Assembly: GCA_046704745.1 (NCBI GenBank)
Contig: JBJKRL010000072.1
Location: 1-64,000 of the forward strand
Direction: 5' to 3'
Length of the DNA stretch: 64,000 bases
Origin: CAWGGS01 sp046704745
Lineage (GTDB): Bacteria > Desulfobacterota > Desulfobulbia > Desulfobulbales > Desulfocapsaceae
In this document: positions 59,049-64,000 of the stretch, piece after piece
Layout: each line of letters starts with the position of its first letter
How positions within the stretch are numbered: position 1 is the first letter of the stretch
The notes under the pieces: generated by a model
The model's database searches: none
Told to the model about the DNA's origin: nothing
What the model saw: the letters and a program-made list of their open reading frames with translations, nothing else
Made by a program: the position numbers and the translations under genes

Positions 59049-59531
59049 TTACTCTCTAGCTGAAAGGGCTTTTTCCCCCTGTGTTTTAGAGGCTGCCCCG
59101 GCCGTGTCTAAAATCCCCGGACTAAAACCCTGCACCTCCGAAATACGCCCCCGCCACCACACACCCTTGCAATCGGACATTCTACAACCTTGGGCGTCAA
59201 AAAACTTGGCATTCTTGAGATGGATATAAGATGGGGTCTCGGTCTGTTCAGAAGGAGAGACACAAGAACATTGATCACCGATTTTTTTGAAGGTCGACTT
59301 TATTTCCTCGGAGGCTCGTCCGGCGGCAAGTGGATGAGCAAAATAAGCGCCAAGATCATCGAAATATTGCCTTACACCGGCAAGTGTTCCCGAAATCAGT
59401 AAACCTCCTACCATAAGTGTTATGTCCAACTCGAACTTGTTTTTATTGGCCATATTTACCAGAAATTGAAGAAACCAATCTTTCGCAGGTGCATTACCGA
59501 TGCTTTGCGCCTTCATTTTCTCTGGGATCAT
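59049..59531 (-). CDS. GvpU-like gas vesicle accessory protein
   Basis: 160-residue protein similar to GvpU: FLVNMANKNKFELDITLMVGGLLISGTLAGVRQYFDDL, SYIHLKNAKFFDAQG and GVWWRGRISEVQGFSPGIL follow the GvpU pattern (FxNxANxxDxxLDITLxVxGxLVSG, FIHLKNAxxF, lWRGkLSEVdGFxLG). No gas vesicle structural gene (gvpA) is in the window, so the role here is unclear. ATG 59531 follows AAGGAG. It ends in a repeated/low-complexity tail (AASKTQGEKALSARE). Confidence 0.65.
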   Translation of the reverse strand: MIPEKMKAQSIGNAPAKDWFLQFLVNMANKNKFELDITLMVGGLLISGTLAGVRQYFDDLGAYFAHPLAAGRASEEIKSTFKKIGDQCSCVSPSEQTETPSYIHLKNAKFFDAQGCRMSDCKGVWWRGRISEVQGFSPGILDTAGAASKTQGEKALSARE

Positions 59532-59837
59532 TTTTTCTCCTTGTTCGCTATTCAGATGAGCTGAACCGGATCGACTCGGCATCTAATTCCGTCCAGAGTG
59601 GAAGAACTATGAAAGCTCCCTTTTTCTGTCTGGTCATGATGTCGTTTCTAAAAAGTCTTTTACATAAAACAGCGATTAAAGCCGTTATTGTACAGCCTGT
59701 TGTCCGGTCAACTTCTTCTCCTATGATAATAAGAACACTGAGGTATATTTGCCCACAAATTTTAATCTCCTGCTGAAAAATTGGGTTAGTTGTCTCCACA
59801 TAAAGGATTGTCTACAATACCGGTCTTGATAGTTCCC
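59532..59837. other. Spacer upstream of GvpU-like gene
   Basis: A minus-strand frame (59548-59799, 83 codons, GTG start) ends 16 bases before the GvpU-like gene and has an ordinary composition with a hydrophobic centre, but no ribosome site and no recognisable motif; it may be a small gene or chance. Nothing else is seen. Confidence 0.35.
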
Positions 59838-61187
59838 TTACGATCCTGAAAGTGTCGGTAGATCGCTGCAGGTGTTTTTTGCCCCTTCCTTTTGCAGCAG
59901 CTTGAGAGTGTTCAGGTAGCGTTTGCGATGGTAATCGGCAAACTCCGGGTCTGTCGTTCGATACCTTTTTTCGATAAAATTCAGGTCGCCGAGTGTATTC
60001 TCCATCCTGTCTCGGATCATGTCGCATTTGCGCAACCCCCACCGGGCCGCGATGGAATCCTCCGGGTCGTGGGAGAGCCAGCGATAATTTTGCACGACAT
60101 ACTTGAGGGTAACCGTGAGTCCGCCACCTAAGGAAATGGGCATGCCTTCCATGGTCTTATCGATGGAGGTCCTATCAAGTCTATTGTCCTTGATGAGTTT
60201 TAAGAGATGCTCGATTTCAAATGAGATCATATCATCACGGCCGGGAGTGCTGTAAACTTCCCAGAGATACGATCCTTCCTTGCATCTCCCCTGTCGGCAG
60301 TGACGGTAACCGGCTTGGACCAGCGGAACCCGTTCCAGGAGATAGCGATAGATCGAGTGGATGATCAAAGCGGCCTTTTTTGAAGGATCATACTGTTTAG
60401 GATCGATCCTGCGGGCTACGGCCATATCGAAGGTCTCTTTCTTTCGGCAAAATCCCGGAGCGTATTGTTCGGTGGAGTAGAAAGGTTGCTGTTGTTCGGG
60501 AAGATAGTGCCAACTCCCTGCGGTGAATACCGGCCAACGGAAACGGAGAATTCCTGTGCCGGCCTCACTGTCGACCCAGCCTGCATAATAGCTTCTATGT
60601 CGTATTTTCTGAATCTTTCTGGGCAGGGTTGCCTCCCAGGTCTGGAGTGGAGAAAACATGCTGCCGTCGAGGACAAGGCGTCCGATAATTCCCGCGTGTC
60701 CATTATCCAGAAATACCACACCCGGCGCCACCGAGTCCGGGCTTATGCGTATCGGGTAGGTATCCGCAGGTAATGTGCGGGTGGAGGTTTCTCGAAGCAT
60801 AAAGAGAAGGGCTGCGCGGAATCGACGATCATGGGACCAGTTTCTGCTGGTGGGCAGGGTTTTCCAGGTGGTCGACCAGCTTCCGATCAGGCGACCATCT
60901 TGGGTGGTGGCGGCGGCAGGCAGATTGGCTATCCTGGCATAGATCCAACGAATGGCGTAGGGGACATCGGCACAGTCGACAGGGATGGAGTGACGAATAA
61001 AGAAACCTTCGTTGATGTTTTTTTCCACCCAGTCTGCGAAACGATTCTCTTCGGCAATGTTCCATCGTCTTTCCCCGACCTGCCATATCTGACCCGCAGC
61101 ATCAGGATTCGTGGCGGCCGGAACCTTATCCGGTCCGAGAAGCACGAAACAGGCAACAATAAGACAACCTGCGATAAAAGTTTTCAT
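59838..61187 (-). CDS. Secreted papain-like (NlpC/transglutaminase-type) protein
   Basis: 449-residue exported protein with signal MKTFIAGCLIVACFVLLGPDKVPAA. VDCADVPYAIRWIYARIANLPA places a cysteine at the start of a helix and DNGHAGIIGRLVLDG a histidine on a strand, the Cys-His layout of papain-like peptidase/NlpC-P60 folds. The C-terminal half is helical and charged with basic repeats (RKRYLNTLKLLQKEG). ATG 61187 follows AAGGAACAAG. Substrate unknown; a cell-wall role is possible. It is the only gene between the GvpU-like gene and the gltB promoter. Confidence 0.6.
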   Translation of the reverse strand: MKTFIAGCLIVACFVLLGPDKVPAATNPDAAGQIWQVGERRWNIAEENRFADWVEKNINEGFFIRHSIPVDCADVPYAIRWIYARIANLPAAATTQDGRLIGSWSTTWKTLPTSRNWSHDRRFRAALLFMLRETSTRTLPADTYPIRISPDSVAPGVVFLDNGHAGIIGRLVLDGSMFSPLQTWEATLPRKIQKIRHRSYYAGWVDSEAGTGILRFRWPVFTAGSWHYLPEQQQPFYSTEQYAPGFCRKKETFDMAVARRIDPKQYDPSKKAALIIHSIYRYLLERVPLVQAGYRHCRQGRCKEGSYLWEVYSTPGRDDMISFEIEHLLKLIKDNRLDRTSIDKTMEGMPISLGGGLTVTLKYVVQNYRWLSHDPEDSIAARWGLRKCDMIRDRMENTLGDLNFIEKRYRTTDPEFADYHRKRYLNTLKLLQKEGAKNTCSDLPTLSGS

Positions 61188-61600
61188 ATCTTGTTCCTTA
61201 CAAAAGACCCTCCAGATGAAGTTTCCCCATGCTTGCTGCACCTATTGTAAATCCGGTATGTGAATAAAGGTAATACTTTTTCTGTTTTTCCGGCCGGACA
61301 AAATGCAGATACAGATTATTCCGTTTTTCGAATATAAAAATTACCATAGTGTTCATGATATAATCGGGTAAGGTGACTGAAAGAGTGACGATGATGAGAT
61401 ATTAAAAGGCCTGGTATACAAGGCAAAGCGGAGACGCCAAGTGTACTGCGGCAGAAGAGGCTTGACAGAGGACTGGTTCACGATTTACACAAGAACTATT
61501 CTCAAAAGATACAGAAGATGTGTTTCTGTCAATACAGTTGTATTAAAGAACCCTTTTTGCAAGCGGCCAAAACAATAAATTCCGAGCCGAAGAGGAAAAG
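61188..61600. other. Divergent spacer upstream of gltB
   Basis: 413 bases between the secreted protein gene and glutamate synthase. A TTGACA at about 61463-61468 has a poor -10 partner. No regulatory motif such as an NtrC or PII-linked site could be identified, and there is no gene. Confidence 0.35.
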
Positions 61601-64000
61601 ATGGCCCTTTATGACCAGGAAAGAATACGGGAAAACTGCGGCTTCGGGCTGATGGCTCATCTCGAAGGTGAGGCCAGCCATAAGCTGGTACGTACTGCCA
61701 TCAGCTCACTTGCCCGAATGACTCATCGCGGCGGGATTGCAGCCGACGGCAGGACCGGTGACGGCTGCGGGTTGCTTTTGCAGAAACCTGATGCCTTTTT
61801 TCGAGCGATAGCCAAAGAGGAAGGCTGGAGTCTGGGAGGCCGGTATGGGGTTGGGATGGTGTTTCTCAGCCGGGAGGCGGGCAAAGCCCGGACAGCCATA
61901 CGGATAATCGAGGAGGAGTTGGAAAAAGAGACCTTGTCGGTGGAAGGCTGGCGTCCGGTGCCGGTGGATCCTCAGGTGTTGGGTGAGGTTGCCCGCAGCA
62001 ATATGCCGGAGATCGCTCAGGTCCTGTTCAACGGTCCTTTCGGCTGGGGATCCAAGGATCTGGAACGCCGGCTGTATATGGTTAAAAGACGGGTGGAAAA
62101 ACGGGTGACGGATGATCCCGATTTTTACATTGTCAGCCTCTCCAATCTGGTAATCGTTTATAAAGGCTTATGCCGGCCGGTGGATCTGACCGGTTTTTAT
62201 CCGGATCTGGCCGATATCCGGATGCAGTCGGCTATCTGTCTTTTTCATCAGCGGTTTTCCACCAACACTTTACCTAAGTGGGCATTGGCGCATCCTTTCC
62301 GTTATCTGGCCCATAACGGGGAGATCAATACCATCACCGGAAACCGGCAGTGGGCTAGGGCACGCTCGTACAAGTTTCGCTCACCCCTGCTGCCCGATAT
62401 GAGCGAGGCGGCACCCTTCGTCAATGAGACAGGGTCCGACTCCTCAGCCCTGGACAATATGCTCGAATTGCTGTTGGCCGGCGGAATGGATCTTTTCCGT
62501 GCTTTTCGGCTGATTATTCCGCCTGCCTGGCAGAATCATCCGGATATGGACGATGACCTCAGGGCCTTCTACGACTTCAATTCCATGCATATGGAACCTT
62601 GGGACGGTCCGGCAGGCATTGTCATGAGCGACGGGCGGTTTGCTGCCTGTGGACTGGATCGTAATGGTCTGCGCCCGGCAAGATACGTGGTAACTAAGGA
62701 CAGACTGATCACCCTGGCATCAGAGGTCGGGATCTGGGATTACGAACCGGATGAGGTGCTGGAGAAAGGGAGGGTCGGCCCCGGAGAGCTTCTGGTGATT
62801 GATACCCTGACCGGGAAGAGGTGGATGTCCTGGGAAATCGACCGGGAACTTAAGGGACGCCATCCCTATAAAAATTGGATGGATACCTGCTGCCGCTCTA
62901 TCCGCTCTTTCGACTCCGATGACACCTTGGAAATCGGAACGGGAACCTTGGATGAGGATAACCTTATCATTTCCCAGAAACTTTTTGGCTACAGCAATGA
63001 AGAGGTGGAGCAGATGCTCAAGGTCCTGGGTGAAACAGGCCAGGAACCGGTATCCTCCATGGGTGATGATGTTCCGATGGCAGTTCTATCGCGTCGGGAG
63101 CGAAGCTTCTATGACTACTTTCGCCAGATGTTCGCCCAGGTGACAAACCCGCCCATCGATCCACTGCGTGAGCGGCATGTCATGTCGCTTGCCACCTGTA
63201 TCGGGCGGGAACAGAATGTCTTTGACGAAACCAAAGGTCATGCCCACAGGGTGATGTTTCCCTCACCTGTACTGGTTCCGAGCGATATGCGTCAGCTCCT
63301 GGAATTGGATCAAGCCCATTATAAACATGTGGCTCTCGACCTGAACTACCCCTCCGCCGCAGAATTGCGGGCGGCCGTTGAAGAACTGGGCGCCCGGGCC
63401 CTCAAAGAGTCGGAAAATGAGGCGGTGCTGATCGTGCTTTCCGATCGAAACATCAGCTCCGATACCCTGCCGATTCCGGCCGCCATGGCCGTAGGCGCTG
63501 TCCAGCAGGCCCTGGTAAAGGGAGGCAGGCGTTGTGATGCCAATATCATTGTTGAGACGGCAAGTGCGAGGGATTCCCATCATTTTGCCGTGCTCTTCGC
63601 CCTGGGAGCCACCGCTGTTTTTCCATATCTAGCCTATGAATCCCTGGCCCGCCTGGTGGCAACCGGTGCCATGACAGGAGATATCAGGCAGGCCATCCGC
63701 AAGTACCGCCAGGGGATCGGCAAAGGGCTTTTAAAGATCCTCTCCAAAATGGGTATATCCACAATTGCCTCTTACCGAGGCTCTCAGCTCTTTGAGGCTG
63801 TCGGCTTGTCCCGTGAGATAACCGATCTTTGCTGCAGAGAGGTGGCAAGCCGTATTCAAGGAGCGGATTTTGAGGATTTCCGCGGCGATCAACAGCGGCT
63901 GGCCAAGCTGGCCTGGAAGCAGGTGCACAAACCATTACCGCGCGGCGGCCTGTTCAAATACATCCACGGCGGTGAATACCACACCTTCAATCCCGATGTG
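61601..64000 (+). CDS. gltB: Glutamate synthase large chain (partial, N-terminal)
   Basis: N-terminal 800 codons of the ammonia-assimilating glutamate synthase, running off the window. Catalytic cysteine C13 (ENCGFGLMAHLEG) would become the new N terminus after removal of a 12-residue pro-sequence, as in GltB. HQRFSTNTLPKWALAHPFRYLAHNGEINTITGNRQW and GPAGIVMSDGRFAACGLDRNGLRPARY are glutaminase-domain signatures; the central domain and the start of the FMN domain (EYHTFNPDV) follow at the 3-prime end. Ribosome site GAGG is eight bases before ATG 61601. It would provide glutamate from glutamine and 2-oxoglutarate. Confidence 0.96.
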   Translation, partial: MALYDQERIRENCGFGLMAHLEGEASHKLVRTAISSLARMTHRGGIAADGRTGDGCGLLLQKPDAFFRAIAKEEGWSLGGRYGVGMVFLSREAGKARTAIRIIEEELEKETLSVEGWRPVPVDPQVLGEVARSNMPEIAQVLFNGPFGWGSKDLERRLYMVKRRVEKRVTDDPDFYIVSLSNLVIVYKGLCRPVDLTGFYPDLADIRMQSAICLFHQRFSTNTLPKWALAHPFRYLAHNGEINTITGNRQWARARSYKFRSPLLPDMSEAAPFVNETGSDSSALDNMLELLLAGGMDLFRAFRLIIPPAWQNHPDMDDDLRAFYDFNSMHMEPWDGPAGIVMSDGRFAACGLDRNGLRPARYVVTKDRLITLASEVGIWDYEPDEVLEKGRVGPGELLVIDTLTGKRWMSWEIDRELKGRHPYKNWMDTCCRSIRSFDSDDTLEIGTGTLDEDNLIISQKLFGYSNEEVEQMLKVLGETGQEPVSSMGDDVPMAVLSRRERSFYDYFRQMFAQVTNPPIDPLRERHVMSLATCIGREQNVFDETKGHAHRVMFPSPVLVPSDMRQLLELDQAHYKHVALDLNYPSAAELRAAVEELGARALKESENEAVLIVLSDRNISSDTLPIPAAMAVGAVQQALVKGGRRCDANIIVETASARDSHHFAVLFALGATAVFPYLAYESLARLVATGAMTGDIRQAIRKYRQGIGKGLLKILSKMGISTIASYRGSQLFEAVGLSREITDLCCREVASRIQGADFEDFRGDQQRLAKLAWKQVHKPLPRGGLFKYIHGGEYHTFNPDV

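Noticed and set aside
59548..59799. 83-codon minus-strand gene before the GvpU-like gene
   Set aside because: GTG start without ribosome site and no recognisable motif; chance cannot be excluded.
61242..61600. Sigma-70 promoter of gltB at TTGACA near 61463
   Set aside because: No acceptable -10 hexamer at the correct spacing.

Overview
The window looks like chromosomal DNA of an anaerobic or microaerotolerant deltaproteobacterium (Desulfobacterota), most plausibly a Desulfobulbales-type sulfate or sulfur metaboliser. This is inferred from gene content: class I hybrid cluster protein with HcpR/FNR-type sites, a flavodiiron protein, an energy-converting-hydrogenase-related complex, an H2-sensing-type [NiFe] hydrogenase and a PEP-CTERM/EpsD-type exopolysaccharide locus. 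No rRNA or tRNA gene, CRISPR array or autonomous transposase was seen.

Layout. (1) 1-19.4 kb: exopolysaccharide locus. Glycosyltransferases, a methyltransferase and an acetyltransferase (15-5350) are followed by a reverse-strand PEP-CTERM protein and FkbM-type methyltransferase. Next come a WecA-type initiating phosphotransferase fused to a PilZ domain, a small secreted protein, an outer-membrane barrel, Wza-type export protein, Wzc-type tyrosine kinase and a Wzy-type polymerase with C-terminal repeats. A reverse-strand operon of SurA/EpsD-like, HAMP and HExxH proteins closes it. Flippase and exosortase are not in the window. (2) 20-26.3 kb: small redox and Fe-S genes, the nitrosative-stress gene hcp, and two complete copies of a miniature inverted-repeat element. 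(3) 26.6-36.2 kb: a signalling cassette of an NtrB-like kinase, sigma-54 activator, cytosolic [NiFe] hydrogenase with maturation protease, hybrid histidine kinase and a REC-GGDEF diguanylate cyclase. (4) 36.8-40.5 kb: an operon behind a candidate sigma-54 promoter (Usp-like, cytidylate-kinase-like membrane protein, TauE/SafE permease) plus a lone receiver. (5) 40.9-48.1 kb: six-gene membrane complex related to formate hydrogenlyase whose large subunit lacks the NiFe cysteine pairs. (6) 48.1-64 kb: flavodiiron protein, ferredoxin, flavin disulfide reductase, uvrB, a DUF374 acyltransferase, cbiA, a Yip1 protein, a GvpU-like protein, a secreted papain-like protein and the start of gltB.

How it may work together (inference). 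H2 binding by the cytosolic hydrogenase would be relayed to the hybrid kinase and then to the diguanylate cyclase, raising c-di-GMP, and/or to the sigma-54 activator. The PilZ domain on the exopolysaccharide-initiating enzyme is a candidate c-di-GMP effector in the same window. Candidate sigma-54 promoters precede the PEP-CTERM gene, the small secreted gene, a 62-residue gene and the Usp/TauE operon, so sigma-54 control is a recurring theme. Two promoters, for hcp and a ferredoxin-domain protein, share an HcpR/FNR-type palindrome 31 bp from the -10, the geometry of class II activation.
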